Shown here piece by piece: positions 1 through 10,824 of a stretch of DNA of 64,000 bases (positions within the stretch are counted from its first letter, which is position 1; each line of letters begins with the position of its first letter). Origin of the DNA: Cordylochernes scorpioides. Lineage: Eukaryota > Arthropoda > Arachnida > Pseudoscorpiones > Chernetidae. The stretch spans positions 28,654,011 through 28,718,010 of the forward strand of contig CP092868.1 in NCBI GenBank assembly GCA_030710605.1, read 5' to 3'. The notes beneath the pieces are model-generated. The model did not search any database. It worked only from the letters and a program-made list of their open reading frames with translations, and was not told the origin of the DNA. The translations under genes were made by a program, and so were the position numbers.

Positions 1-199
1 ATATATTTTGATAATTTGAAATATTCTCCCAATATACATGTTTAGATAAATGATAAAACTAACTTTGACTTGTACGCAATTAATAGGTATAAAATCTTAC
101 TTTTGATAAATAATCTTTAAGATAACAAACTTAGTGAAAATAAAACTTATAGATAAAAAACTTGTTATCATCGTCGCAATGGGGGGCGCTTCTAGCGAG

Positions 200-385
200 T
201 TAAATCTACGAATATGCAAATAACTCTAAGGATATTCAAGATATTCATGGAATTATTTTTCAAAAACCTTCCCGGGGATATACCGAATAATATCCCAAAA
301 TATTACGGCGATTGGATAAATGGTTTTTGAATCTATAGAGTACAGACAGACAGACAGACATTTTATTTTATATATAGATAGATAG
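200..385 (-). mobile_element. Divergent Helitron-like 5' end remnant
   Basis: Read on the minus strand this begins with a TCTATATATA-type start followed by GTCTGTCTG repeats, an ATCGCCGTAATATTTTGGGA block and a GGGAAGGTTT block. It is the same order of blocks as the better-preserved Helitron-like elements at 11281 and 50261, with many substitutions. No 3' hairpin is attached. The adjoining 1-200 is AT-rich with nothing else recognised. Confidence 0.4.
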
Positions 386-479
386 ATAATACAGAGATAA
401 TAAATCAGAGTGCTGAAAATATAACAGATTAATTAATATTTATCCTTATTTTTTCCAAAAAAAAAAAGGTTTTTTCAAA

Positions 480-862
480 CAAATAATTAGATAGAAACCT
501 TTCTGGTAGTATATTAAACTAATTTATCAAAGTTAAATTGCGATGAAATAAGTAGTTTGGTCCGGCATGAAGAAGAGGCATATAATCATTTTTTTTCTAT
601 ATGCATGATAATATTTTTTTATAGCAGATTGTTGAATTATAACAGATAATTTAGAATATTTATCTTGATTAATTTTAGGCGAAAAGTTATTCAATTATTT
701 GTTTTTTAATTATTTATTTCAATTATTCAATTTTTTTTTGCTAGAAACCTCCCCAGTACTATAATAAATAACTTCCCAAAGTTTCATTGCGATCCAATGA
801 GTGGTTTGGTCAGGCATAAAGGAAAGACACACACATTCATTTTCATATATATAGAGAACAAA
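480..862 (-). mobile_element. Two overlapping Helitron-like 5' remnants
   Basis: The minus strand holds two decayed copies of the family head: one near 780-862 (ATATATGAAAATGAATG, CCTTTATGCCTGACCAAACC, then TTTGGGAAG) and one near 490-580 with the same blocks more mutated. They look like nested or tandem fragments without a 3' terminus. Confidence 0.5.
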
Positions 863-1183
863 AAAGAGCATGTACTAACTGCTCATATGGGCATTTTAAA
901 TTGGAAAAAGCCATCTTTCTATATTTTTCAAATATATCACTTACCTTATTATTACCTCGTTTTATTTACAGTTGTCTAATTATGATAAGAGGCACAAGTT
1001 GGATTATAAACACAAAGTAATAAGACCAAATCTATATTAATAAATAGTGTATAACAGAAATATTTGAACCTACCAATGGGAAACAACAGGTTTTTATAGT
1101 GAAAGCTGCTATATATGGCGGTCGACTTTACAGAGTTATTTGTTCTAAAAGTTGAAATTTTTAAATAAAATAATTTTATATAA

Positions 1184-1245
1184 TACGGATGTGTACCCGG
1201 CTTCGCCCGGGTTTTATCCAAGTGAAAGTTTGCCTAACGAATATT
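1184..1245 (-). mobile_element. Orphan Helitron-like 3' end
   Basis: The minus strand reads AAAACCCGGGCGAAGCCGGG followed by TACACATCC, the terminal hairpin block of the 50261-50754 family. The CTAG end is missing. It sits in the spacer downstream of cullin-like gene A; the rest of 870-1774 is AT-rich spacer shared with the other cullin units (for example 13180-13590). Confidence 0.5.
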
Positions 1246-1774
1246 ATATATTATGAAGTATAATGAACAATGTTAAATATTAGTTTTAATTATTAATCAA
1301 GATTGTGTGTGAATATGTGAGAAAGATGTCATATAGTTGTTGTTTTCTTGGCCGACTGTTTTACATATGGTGTTATCTTAAAATTGCTTGTTTTGAATAT
1401 TTTTTTAGATTGAGATTATTAGCTAGTATGTAAAAAAAAATAACTCTGTTGATTTTTTTTTTTTTTGGTATTTAATCGATAACACCGAAGTTACGCATGT
1501 TAATGTTAGGAAATATATTTTGATGTTAAGCAAAACCTGCTCCATCTCGTTTTACATAAATGATGAAAATTTGGTTGAAATTGATGCATTGTAACGAAAG
1601 GTTTTAGTGAACAACACTTATGAAATTTCCATTTTATTAATATAGATATATTTACATATAAACAGTTTATTATATATATTTTTAATAATTTGAAAATTCG
1701 TATTTACTTCATAAAACATGGGAACCTACTTCCAAAAAGTAAAATTTTTGAATAATTAGATTATATAGAGGTTT

Positions 1775-3804
1775 CTATAGGACATAGCGGTAAAGTCCCT
1801 CGCCTCCTTTCTCTACAAAAATCAAGTCTTCCAACTTATCTACAGCCGCCAGAAAGTCGCCACGTTCCAAGACGAAATATCGTAGCACCTGGAGATAGAC
1901 CTTAGCGAAGATGTCATCAAGGCTGGAAAACTGCGGGGAGCTGGACTTGAGAGTCCGGACAACGGCAGCCTGAATGACATGTTCCTTACAGCCGTCGAAC
2001 TGAGTGGGGACTTCCACCACGTGTGGGTAGTCCACTTCGATCCTTCCAGGATGTCTCAAGTCCATATTAACTTTGTAAGTATCGCCGGACTTGTTGAGGA
2101 TTTCCGCATCTTCTAGTCCCTTGAGCGACTTGAGTAGGAACGGCAGGGACAGCTGAGTAGTCCTTTCTAGATCCTTAAGAGTCCTGCTGCCAACTTCAAA
2201 TTGCAAGAGCACTACCGCCTGTACCGGCTTCATTACGGCCACTAAAGACTCGAGATGGATCTCTATCGAGCCGCTGAGAAGCATCCACTGGAGTTTCTTC
2301 TGACCCTGAGGGTAGAGTCTTTGGAGATGGTCTACTGTTCTCTGGATGGACTCGGGCAGGATGCAATGGAACGGCTCGGGATCTCTCTCTGTGAGAAGGG
2401 AAGAGGCTGCAATCCTGACATCGACCATCTGGTCTCGGTGTTGTTCATTGAAACGTTCAGAGATGGACTTTCCAACTTGGAGGTCTTCAAGGATCCTTCT
2501 TAGATTATGTGTTGGTACATCTGGAAAATTGTTATTTATGGCATCGATCAATTTGAATTCGACATCTAGGGATATGGGTCTTTTTCTAGTATTCTGTTTG
2601 CTAGGAAATTTCCATAGGTATCGACGAAATCATTTACAGAATCATGGCTTTTCAATATTCGAGAAAGATGGTGATATTCATAAATGATCCTCGAAATATC
2701 AGATAGCAGAGTTCCTGGCAGAGACAGGCGTTGTGCCAAAGAGTTCAGGTATTGAGCAATGGCGGTGCTAGGTAAACAATCTTGCCTTTTCAGCCATTCA
2801 TCAAGAAGATGGTCTATCATATGGTCTTGGATGGCGCAAAAGAATTCGAAGTCGTATTCGCTTACATCAACGTTTTTACAGTAATGGTTGACCCGAGTAA
2901 CTGCTTTAATATAATCATCTGCATCTTGAAAATATGCCATTCCCAAATGCTCTAATGCTAATTGACTTGTAGTTTTAAAAATTATATCCTTGAAATTATT
3001 TTTACATTTTGGATTCAGCCTATCACTAAATATCTTAAAAGCTACGTGTAAGTGATGAATAAATTTTAAATCACAAAGTGTGTTAAAATCCGATATATAT
3101 AGATCCAACTTGCTAGAAAGGAATACCTCAGTTAATTTATCTATGAAGAAAATATTAGAATGAAGTTTAGACAATATTTGAGTTTCCTTTTCAAAATACG
3201 GATATGCCTCATTTACATACTGTAAAAGTGAATTCCCAGGAATAGGTAGCTCTGTTTCTAGTATTTTTATGTAGTGTGTCACAAAGTACGTTTCAAAATT
3301 ACCGGGTAAATAGAAAAAGGTTGGATAATCAGCATTTAAAAGATGTCGAAGGTAAAGTTTTGCATCATAAATATCTCGTTCTGCCGGTTCTCCATGCATC
3401 TTTCTATAAATCTGGGCTGTCACCTTTGATGCATGTTTTTCCTGAACGTTTATTCGCCATTTCAACTCCATCATCATTTTTATCAGCATCATTTCTTCCT
3501 TAAATGAGTTATTTGTTTCGTTGTTTTCACTTATTCTTTGAATATACTGGAGCGCCTTAGCAAAACTGGATAATTTTTCGATATAAAACGAAAGGGGTTG
3601 GTCACATTGTGTCAGTTCATTGTCAACATAGGTCACATTGGCTCCAAGTATATCCAGGTAATTTTGATAAAGATCTGTATAGCTAACACCTTCCGGAAAG
3701 ATGAGAGCATCAGAATCCGATAATGTAACTTCTTTATAACCCGATAAAACTTTTTTTAATAAATGAATTGCATCTTTGACAGTCTGATTTATACTAGTTT
3801 CCAT
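1775..3804 (-). pseudogene. Cullin-like gene A (one frameshift)
   Basis: Intronless minus-strand copy of the cullin-like family. The first frame runs from the ATG at 3802-3804 to about 2566 (412 codons); the rest continues in another frame to the stop at 1775. Compared with genes B to F the break is a net one-base loss with a substitution near 2575, inside the start of the cullin homology domain. Both halves otherwise align throughout with intact gene C, including the C-terminal winged helix and its AAVVRTLK neddylation-type motif. The N-terminal part belongs to the 'INQT' subtype shared with D and F. The separate ORF from 2551 down begins at an internal Met and is probably not a real start. 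Most likely a recent pseudogene; an assembly error is possible. Confidence 0.85.
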
Positions 3805-4014
3805 TTTCTCTACCTTTATGATTTTTAACGTTGGTGGATTGATAAATTTCTTATTTAGTTATAACTAAGGATACTAGAATGGATGAAGCATGAAAGTGTA
3901 AAAGAGCATTGTACAATATTAATTAATGAATATTTATGTTTTTGTGAATCTGTTTTAAAAAAAGGTTTTTTATATATAATTTATTTTTTAAATGTGTATT
4001 TATTTAATTTTTTT

Positions 4015-4110
4015 TCATTGCAATAAGGACAGTAGATATTGTATAATTTTTAAAATAATTATACGCGCCTATAATAGTTTCGAATTTTCTTAACAGATAT
4101 CGCGCTAATG
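4015..4110 (-). promoter_or_regulatory. Conserved block upstream of cullin-like gene A
   Basis: About 95 bp, 210-300 bp upstream of the ATG, kept in all six cullin-like units (also at 15841, 20268, 24703, 38116 and 42533). On the minus strand it contains GAAACTATTATAGGCGCG and ends near ACTGTCCTTATTGCAATGA. A promoter or 5' UTR role is inferred from position only. Related pieces near 44290, 44525 and 48690 show it is also a dispersed repeat. Confidence 0.3.
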
Positions 4111-4235
4111 CCTCATAATATTTTTTATTAACCCCAGGCGTGTTATATTGAAGTATTTGCGCCTATTTATTTTAAAATATGTTTACCGAATTAAAAATAT
4201 TAATAGGCAGCGTCTGTGTTAGGTTTGAGTGTATA

Positions 4236-4735
4236 CAAGGTATGTTCCATAGGTTCCCGGACTGGGTCCATAAAAAAATAAAAAAATGAAAAATGTAAAT
4301 AAATTTGACTGTTTATTATAGAAAAAATATCTGGCAACACGGTGGTACCAATATCAAGGCGGTACATGCGCGCGCGCCAAGGTCATTCTTATTTATTTAA
4401 AGGTTACACCTAGCGCTGCGGCGATTTTACGACGGAACAAAAATTGAAGCAGAGGATTTGCATAGAATTTTGTGTGAAACTTTAAATATCAGCAACCAAA
4501 GCTTTTGAAATGCTTAATAAAGCATTCCCAATGACGCCCCAAAGAGAACAACTGTTTTTAAATGGCATTCTATATTTGAAGCTGACTGAATTTCCATTGT
4601 AGAGGATCCTCGTTAAGGACGCTAAAATTTCAAAGGACTGATGAAAATGTGCAAAAATCACCGAATTGATAGAATAAAATTCTCGAACCACTTTGCTGGA
4701 GCTAGAACAAGACACAGGCATCTCTAAAACAAAAT
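4236..4735 (+). mobile_element. Mariner remnant upstream of gene A
   Basis: It starts at a TA with the mariner terminal sequence CAAGGTATGTTCCATAGG. The following sequence corresponds to the N-terminal helix-turn-helix part of a mariner transposase but is frameshifted (for example AATGACGCCCCAAAG), so no intact reading frame remains. The catalytic part and 3' terminal repeat are missing. The same remnant, almost identical, lies at 24926. Confidence 0.75.
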
Positions 4736-5027
4736 GAAATTAGTCATCAAAAATAGTAAGGATTAGAAATAGCTTAAATTGAGCTAAGGAATAAATAATA
4801 AAACATAATTTGATAAAAGTATTGACTGGCTTAAGGCGTAAGAATCTACAAATTAAAAAATTTATTTACATAATATACAAAAGATTTAAGCCGGCCATCG
4901 GGAAACAACAACAATGAGTTTTCATAGGGGAAGCGTGACTTCTAGTGGTTGATTTAGCAGGGTATTTGAATCTATGAAATTATAATTTAAAAAAAATAAT
5001 ATTTAATATAACATATATATATTATAT

Positions 5028-5180
5028 AATAGTCACGACCGTCTTTCCTCATCGCTGTCCTCAATTCCTCATGTCACGGATGCGCGCGCATCATCATTAT
5101 GATCATTATCATTATCTAATGATAATAATAATAATAATTATTATTATATATTATTATTATTATTATTATTAATTAATTAA
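5028..5180. repeat. GTCACGACCGTC repeat with GATA/TAA tail
   Basis: A short dispersed unit begins AGTCACGACCGTCTTTCCTC, passes through a GC-rich GGATGCGCGCGC core and ends in a self-complementary ATGATAATAATAATTATTAT tract. Further copies are at 6724, 6857, 10735, 25716-26170 and 32915. It has no ORF and I do not recognise the family. Confidence 0.6.
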
Positions 5181-6716
5181 TCTATTCTTATATATATAAA
5201 AATGAATGTATGTCTGTTTGTCCTTTATGCCTGACCAAACCACTCATTGGATCGCCATGAAACTTTGGGAAGTTATTTAGCATAGTACTGGGAAGGTTTC
5301 TAGCAAATAAAATTTTTGAAATAACTTTTCGCCTAGATATAATCAAGATAAATATTCTAATTTATCTGTTATAATTCAACAATCTGCTCTAAATATTATC
5401 ATGATGATACGATGATTTTGTAATGTAGAAAATTAGGAAAGACAAAATTCAGGATGACACGGCAATTTATTTGAGACAAGAATAATGATACAATTCCAAG
5501 GCAAGATACTATTCCTTTAACTTACAATTACGGAGGGAACCAATTAATAATGATTTTATTCAACTCATCGAGTATTTTTCAAGGGACCGGGAAAAAATGT
5601 TCACTTTATCGAGAGATTCGTTAGACAAACCTTTACTCGGGTAAAATCCGGGCGAAGCCGGGAATATCCATTTCGTAGCTACACCGTCTCTCCAAGAGGC
5701 AGTCTTTTATTAAAGGTCTATTAGAGATTCTTTAATAGCAATTAGAATCTTCAATGAGAGACCACCAACAGGAGAAACAAGTTGATTCATGTTTTTAGGT
5801 GGTCTTTCTTAAGAGACTCTATTTACATATTTAAAATATGAAAAAATTTGTTTGTCCTTTATGCCTGACCAAACCACTCATTGGATCGCCATGAAACTTT
5901 GGGAAGTTATTTAGTATAGTACTGGGAAGGTTTCTAGCAAATAAAATTTTGAAATAACTTTTCGCCTAGAAATAATCAAGATAATTATTCTAATTTATCT
6001 GTTATAATTCAACAATCTGCTCTAAATATTATCATGATGATACGATGATTTTGTAATGTAGAAAATTAGGAAAGACAAAATTCAGGATGACACGGCAATT
6101 TATTTGAGACAAGAATAATGATACAATTCAAAGGCAAGATACTATTCCTTTAACTTCCGATTACCGAGGGAACCAATTAATATTGATTTTATTCTACTTA
6201 TCGAGTATTTTTTCAAGGGACCGGGAAAAAATGTTCACTTTATCGAGAGATTCGTTAAACAAACCTTTACTCGGGTAAAACCTGGGCGAAGCCGGGTACA
6301 TCCATACAAGAATAATCCATACAAGAATAATGATACAATTCCAAGGCAAGATACTATTCCTTTAACTTCCAATTACCGAGGGAACCAATTAATATTGATT
6401 TTATTCAACTTATCGAGTATTTTTCAAGGGACCGGGAAAAAATGTTCACTTTATCGAGATATTCGTTAAACAAACCTTTACTCGGGTAAAACCCGGGCGA
6501 AGCCGGGTACATCCATACAAGAATAATGATACAATTCCAAGGCAAGATACTATTCCTTTAACTTCCAATTACCGAGGGAACCAATTAATATTGATTTTAT
6601 TCAACTTATCGAGTATTTTTCAAGGGACCGGGAAAAAAATGTTCACTTTATCGAGAGATTCGTTAGACAAACTTTTACTCGGGTAAAACCCGGGCGAAGC
6701 CGGGCGGGTCCGCTAG
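5181..6716 (+). mobile_element. Compound Helitron-like element
   Basis: The left end is TCTATTCTTATATATATAAA followed by the family head (CCTTTATGCCTGACC); the right end is the hairpin CCCGGGCGAAGCCGGG then GGTCCGCTAG|T. Internally the head occurs twice (5200, 5850) and the 3' module four times, so this is a stack of nested or partly duplicated copies. It is non-coding and non-autonomous. The paralogous site at 25936-25960 lacks it, giving an empty site in the AATTAATTAATT tract. Confidence 0.75.
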
Positions 6717-6723
6717 TTAATTT

Positions 6724-6950
6724 ATATAATAGTCACGACCGTCTTTCCTCATCGGCCTCAATCACGGATGCGCGCGCATCATCATTATGATCATTATCAT
6801 TATCTAATGATAATAATAATAATTATTATTATTATATTATTATTATATATATATATAGTCACGACCGTCTTTCCTCATTCCTCATCGGCCGCCTCTGTCA
6901 CGGATGCGCGCGCCGCCGGCATTACGTCATAGATTATAAACACAAGGTAA
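6724..6950. repeat. Two GTCACGACCGTC repeat copies
   Basis: Two adjacent copies of the unit described at 5028, at 6728 and 6859, the second with the longer GCGCGCCGCCGGCATTACG core. The same pair is found at 25960-26170. Confidence 0.55.
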
Positions 6951-7092
6951 TAAGGCCAAATAAAAAAATAGTGTGTGATAAGGCACAATTTGTATTATCT
7001 ACTTATATAATTGCCTTATTCTGTCTGTGTGAAGTTCACTGTGTGAAGTTCACGGATAGATTTTGGTCAGAATGGATAAAATAAAAAAAGTG

Positions 7093-7165
7093 TCAAGGGA
7101 TGGGAATCGAACCCACGACCTTCCGCTTACCCGGGCAGATGCCATGACCACTAGGCTACCCTGGA
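7093..7165 (-). tRNA. tRNA-Thr-like pseudogene (Helitron cargo)
   Basis: On the minus strand there is an A box (TAGCCTAGTGGTCATGGC), a B box (GGTTCGATTCC) and a near-complete acceptor stem (TCCAGGG against CCCTTGA, one mismatch). The anticodon loop is one base too long and lacks U33, so it is unlikely to make a working tRNA. The related copy at 47551 has a perfect acceptor and a 7-nt loop with GGT at the anticodon. A tRNA-derived SINE head is the alternative. Confidence 0.5.
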
Positions 7166-7169
7166 CATA

Positions 7170-7517
7170 TGTTAGTGAAAGGCACGCCCGCGCGACGAAG
7201 AGAAGAACAGTTTTTCAACCAACACCACCGGCGACGTCACGGTCGGCGCGCATGCGCGGCGGTGGCGGTCACGTGGGAAGCACGGGCGTGGGCCCTTCGA
7301 ATTCTGACGGCCAACACGGACTGACTTCCTTCCCAATCCATCCTTTTCAATCGAACATTTTTTAACTTCTTTAATTACTAAAATTAATTTGTAACATAAT
7401 ATTTATATCTATATTTATCCTGAATAAAATTTAAAATATCAAGGATGATTAATTGAATCATTCTTTCAATACCGAACGAACCTGTCATAGTGTACCATTC
7501 AAAAAGTGTACCGAACA
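7170..7517 (+). repeat. 5' LTR of BEL/Pao element
   Basis: TG...CA-bounded 348-bp repeat matching 10194-10541 with only a few differences (for example GGTGG against GGAGG near the middle). It includes an AATAAAATTT polyadenylation-like stretch in its second half. Confidence 0.93.
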
Positions 7518-7544
7518 TTGTGGCGAGCCTTGCCAGGATTTAAG

Positions 7545-9998
7545 ATGGACAAACTCAAGAAAGCTTGTGAGACGAAAAAGAGGACTTTGGAAAGTGTTAT
7601 TGCAGAAGCAGATGGCGAACTTGGAAAGCAAGAACCAAGCCTAGAAATGTTGATGTCTCTACGACCAAAGCTCCTCAGATGTAAAGACAGGTTCTTAATT
7701 GCCAGTGATTGTCTCATCGAACAACTGATAAAGGCGGATAGAGAAGATGAAGAAATTGAAGATGTCGATATCGTTCAAGCGAATCTATTTGGAAGGTCTG
7801 AAGGCGTTTTGCAAAAAATGGAACAATTACTAGCAAAACCAACAGTAGACCGAGAATCAATAGTTTCCGGGGGGAACGAAGGAAAGTCAAATCTTCATCG
7901 ACTTCCGAAGTTGGAACTACCGAAATTTGGAGGAGAAGCACGGGAGTGGCTGCAGTTCTGGTCAGCCTTTCAAAGCGTCCACGATGATGACTCCATTTCG
8001 GCCTGTGTCAAGTTCCAATACCTACAAAATTGCATGATAAAGGGATCGGTGTCGGAGGAAATAGTTTCATCCTTTCCAAACTCAGCGGCAAATTATCCAC
8101 TTGTCATCAGCACTCTTAAGGAACGTTTTGGCCGTGAAGACATGTTGGTGGAAGTGTACGTAAGGGATTTGATTGCTATCATTTTGGAAAATGCTCATGG
8201 AAGGAACACGACATCTTTTTCGACTGTATACGTTCGGTTATCATCACAACTACGAGCGTTGGGATCTTTAGGAGTCACAACAGATAAATGCGCTGCTATT
8301 CTGTACCCCATGGTGGAATCAGCTTTACCTGAAGATCTCTTCGTCGCGTGGGAAAGGACTCGTCATCATCACAAGCCTGATGAAGATGGAAAGCATAAAT
8401 CAAGTGAAGTCCTCCTGGAGAAGCTTATGGAATTCCTAAAACACGAAGTTGAGGGAAGTGAAAGAATGCGTTTGGCTCGTCAACCGTTTTCGAGTTCGTA
8501 TCCATCACAATTTAATCGAGATAAGCCGCCCAAGCCGAAGACATCTGTCGCCACCGCTGCAAGTCTGGTAGTTGCTGATGGGAAGTCAAATAACGCTTAT
8601 AAATGTGAATTTTGTGATGAAAAACATTTGAGTGAACAATGCTGTAAAGCCATGTCAATGTCTCTTGAAGAAAGAAGGAAAATAATTCAAGAGAAACAGT
8701 GTTGTTATTCTTGCTTGAAGCCCGGACACTTTTCCAAGTATTGCAGAAAAGTAGTGAAATGTGTCATCTGTAGTAAAAAACACAGGGCAATCTTATGTCC
8801 AGTTTCAAAAGGCAGCCAAAAATCTGATGGGATTGAAGAGAGAAGTAAGAACATAAATGCATCCGTGGACATGTCGAATCAAGTTCGGTGCCAAGATGTC
8901 TTACTTCAAACAATCATGGTAAAGATTGATGGCGAAAATAAATCAAAAGTTGTTCGAGCAATGTTAGATAGTGGATCCCAGAACTCATATGTATTGGAAC
9001 AAACTGCTTCCGAAGTTGGACTCACTATGCTCGGGAAAAAGGAAGTTGTACACTTACTATTTGGTGGAGTGAAATCGAGACCACAGCAGCACAAGCGGTA
9101 TCGAATCTACATTTCTGATGTGGACTCCAAGTACAACTGCAATTTTGAAGTACAAGACTGCTCAACGATTTGTAGTGCAATGCCTTCCGCTCAACCTACC
9201 GAATGGATGACGGAACTTCGATCAAAGGGAATTGACTTGGATGTCTATAGGTCGAACACGGAGATTGAACTACTACTAGGAGCAGACGTATACGCCAAGC
9301 TACTAACAGGAAAGAAAATAGAATTGGAATCTGGTCCCGTCGCTCTCGAAACGAAGCTGGGCTGGACTGTTAGTGGAAAGGTTTTGGGAAATGTTCAAAC
9401 AACTAAATCTCAATCATCAGTTCTGTCATGCTTAGTCCGTGATGCAACAATACAAGATCTTCGGAGATTAGATGTTATCAGTATCATGGAACCCATGAAG
9501 GAAAAGAGCAAAGAAGAGTTGTCAGTTGCAGCGTTGGAACATTTCAACCAAACAGTGAAACAGAATGAAGATGGTCGATATTCTGTCAATTTACCTTGGA
9601 TAGGAGAACACCCACCACTCCCTAATTACAAGCTAATTTCGGAGAAACTTGAATCTACTACTGCTTTAGCAGGGATTAAACGTGATATGAACTGGTCAGT
9701 GTTTGTCGCAGGAAGAGTAAAGAAGATTCGACAAAATTCAAGCATAACTGATTGGAGGCACGTTCCTGGTAAAGAAAATCCTGCAGACATCCCCTCATGT
9801 GGAGCTTCAATCTCGCAATTGATTACTACTAGATGGTGGGAGAGACCAGTTAGGCTTAAGAAAGAAGAACAATTTTGGACACAGTCTGCAGAAAAGGAGT
9901 CAATCGAAGAAGTCAATAGTGAACTGAGAAAGGCAGTCGTCACACCCTTCAACAGAAAAAGAAAAAAAATAGGGGGAGAAGGATTTCATGGCCATTAG
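7545..9998 (+). CDS. Defective BEL/Pao Gag-protease polyprotein
   Basis: The start is placed at the first ATG after the primer-binding site, 27 nt beyond the LTR; an earlier ATG lies inside the LTR. Order of domains: N-terminal coiled-coil region; Gag core of the DUF1759 type (LPKLELPKFGGEAREW motif, about 7905-8350); three Cys/His clusters (8601-8640, 8699-8743, 8760-8792), the middle one a CxxC..GH..C knuckle; and a retropepsin-like DUF1758 region with LDSGSQNSY (8964-8990). At about 9690 the frame jumps from the protease/RT linker straight to the end of RNase H (WRHVPGKENPADIPSCG), so the polymerase is missing. After 9998 the C-terminal tail (WPLGKV, VLPGADG, LRPVQRLFPLE) continues in another frame to about 10125. 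It could supply Gag at most, not transpose itself. Confidence 0.85.
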   Translation: MDKLKKACETKKRTLESVIAEADGELGKQEPSLEMLMSLRPKLLRCKDRFLIASDCLIEQLIKADREDEEIEDVDIVQANLFGRSEGVLQKMEQLLAKPTVDRESIVSGGNEGKSNLHRLPKLELPKFGGEAREWLQFWSAFQSVHDDDSISACVKFQYLQNCMIKGSVSEEIVSSFPNSAANYPLVISTLKERFGREDMLVEVYVRDLIAIILENAHGRNTTSFSTVYVRLSSQLRALGSLGVTTDKCAAILYPMVESALPEDLFVAWERTRHHHKPDEDGKHKSSEVLLEKLMEFLKHEVEGSERMRLARQPFSSSYPSQFNRDKPPKPKTSVATAASLVVADGKSNNAYKCEFCDEKHLSEQCCKAMSMSLEERRKIIQEKQCCYSCLKPGHFSKYCRKVVKCVICSKKHRAILCPVSKGSQKSDGIEERSKNINASVDMSNQVRCQDVLLQTIMVKIDGENKSKVVRAMLDSGSQNSYVLEQTASEVGLTMLGKKEVVHLLFGGVKSRPQQHKRYRIYISDVDSKYNCNFEVQDCSTICSAMPSAQPTEWMTELRSKGIDLDVYRSNTEIELLLGADVYAKLLTGKKIELESGPVALETKLGWTVSGKVLGNVQTTKSQSSVLSCLVRDATIQDLRRLDVISIMEPMKEKSKEELSVAALEHFNQTVKQNEDGRYSVNLPWIGEHPPLPNYKLISEKLESTTALAGIKRDMNWSVFVAGRVKKIRQNSSITDWRHVPGKENPADIPSCGASISQLITTRWWERPVRLKKEEQFWTQSAEKESIEEVNSELRKAVVTPFNRKRKKIGGEGFHGH

Positions 9999-10193
9999 GA
10001 AAAGTGGAGGAGGTGCTACCTGGGGCCGATGGACAAGTTCGAGTCGCAAGAGTGAAGACATCATCGGGAGTTTTTCTTCGTCCAGTACAGCGACTTTTTC
10101 CATTAGAAATAAAACAAATTTAGATTGGCCTCTACTATAGCCAAGAAAATATAGTATTAGAATTTAATTTATCAATTAAATTGGTGGGAGGAA

Positions 10194-10541
10194 TGTTAGT
10201 GAAAGGCACGCCCGCGCGACGAAGAGAAGAACAGTTTTTCAACCAACACCACCGGCGACGTCACGGTCGGCGCGCATGCGCGGCGGAGGCGGTCACGTGG
10301 GAAGCACGGGCGTGGGCTCTTCGAATTCTGACGGCCAACACGGACTGACTTCCTTCCCAATCCATCCTTTTCAATCGAACATTTTTTAACTTCTTTAATT
10401 ACTAAAATTAATTTGTAACATAATATTTATACCTATATTTATCCTGAATAAAATTTAAAATATCAAGGATGATTAATTGAATCATTCTTTCAATACCAAA
10501 CGAACCTGTCATAGTGTACCATTCAAAAAGTGTACCGAACA
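10194..10541 (+). repeat. 3' LTR of BEL/Pao element
   Basis: Direct repeat of 7170-7517, preceded by the purine-rich GGTGGGAGGAA tract and followed by the ACATA target duplication. Confidence 0.93.
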
Positions 10542-10734
10542 ACATATTTTTCGTTCACATTTTTATTTTTATATTTTCAAGACACACACAGTTTGGGGCG
10601 GGACGTTTCACAAGAGAGACATCCACGGCGCCAATTTATAATTGTAACGAATAGTATTTTAATTAAAACATTTTTAAAATATATACGCACTCGGCTAAAA
10701 CCCGGGCGTTGCCCGGGCCATTCGTCTAGTATAT

Positions 10735-10800
10735 ATATAGTCACGACCGTCTTTCCTCATGTCACGGATGCGCGCGCATCATCATTATGATCATTATCTT
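10735..10800. repeat. GTCACGACCGTC repeat copy
   Basis: Short copy of the unit at 5028 lying between two Helitron-like elements; the same arrangement is found at 32915. Confidence 0.5.
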
Positions 10801-10824
10801 CTATAGAAGCTTCTATCTTTATAA

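Larger units (their letters stand above)
7170..10541 (+). mobile_element. BEL/Pao LTR retrotransposon, internally deleted
   Basis: It has two 348-bp LTRs (7170-7517, 10194-10541) that begin TGTTAG and end CGAACA. They are flanked by the 5-bp target duplication ACATA (7165-7169, 10542-10546). A primer-binding site TGGCGAGCCTTGCCAGGA starts at 7521 and a purine tract (GGTGGGAGGAA) precedes the 3' LTR. The internal part keeps gag and protease but has lost reverse transcriptase, most of RNase H and integrase. The empty site is visible at 26391-26410. LTR similarity is very high, so the insertion is young. Confidence 0.93.
6998..10729 (+). mobile_element. Helitron-like element with tRNA-like cargo, split by BEL/Pao
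   Basis: The left end TCTACTTATATAATTGCC and right end (hairpin CCCGGGCGTTGCCCGGG, then CCATTCGTCTAG|T) give a non-autonomous Helitron of about 350 bp once the BEL/Pao insertion 7170-10541 is set aside. It contains an antisense tRNA-Thr-like unit (7093-7165). The paralogue at 26230-32910 has the same ends and cargo. Confidence 0.7.

Noticed and set aside
2255..2687. Plus-strand ORFs opposite the cullin-like genes (also at 13706, 18131, 22560, 36432, 40862)
   Set aside because: They recur only because the cullin copies are similar; the minus-strand frame shows cullin domains.
7063..7365. 100-codon plus-strand ORF across the Helitron/LTR junction
   Set aside because: It joins antisense tRNA-like sequence to the BEL LTR; a chance frame.
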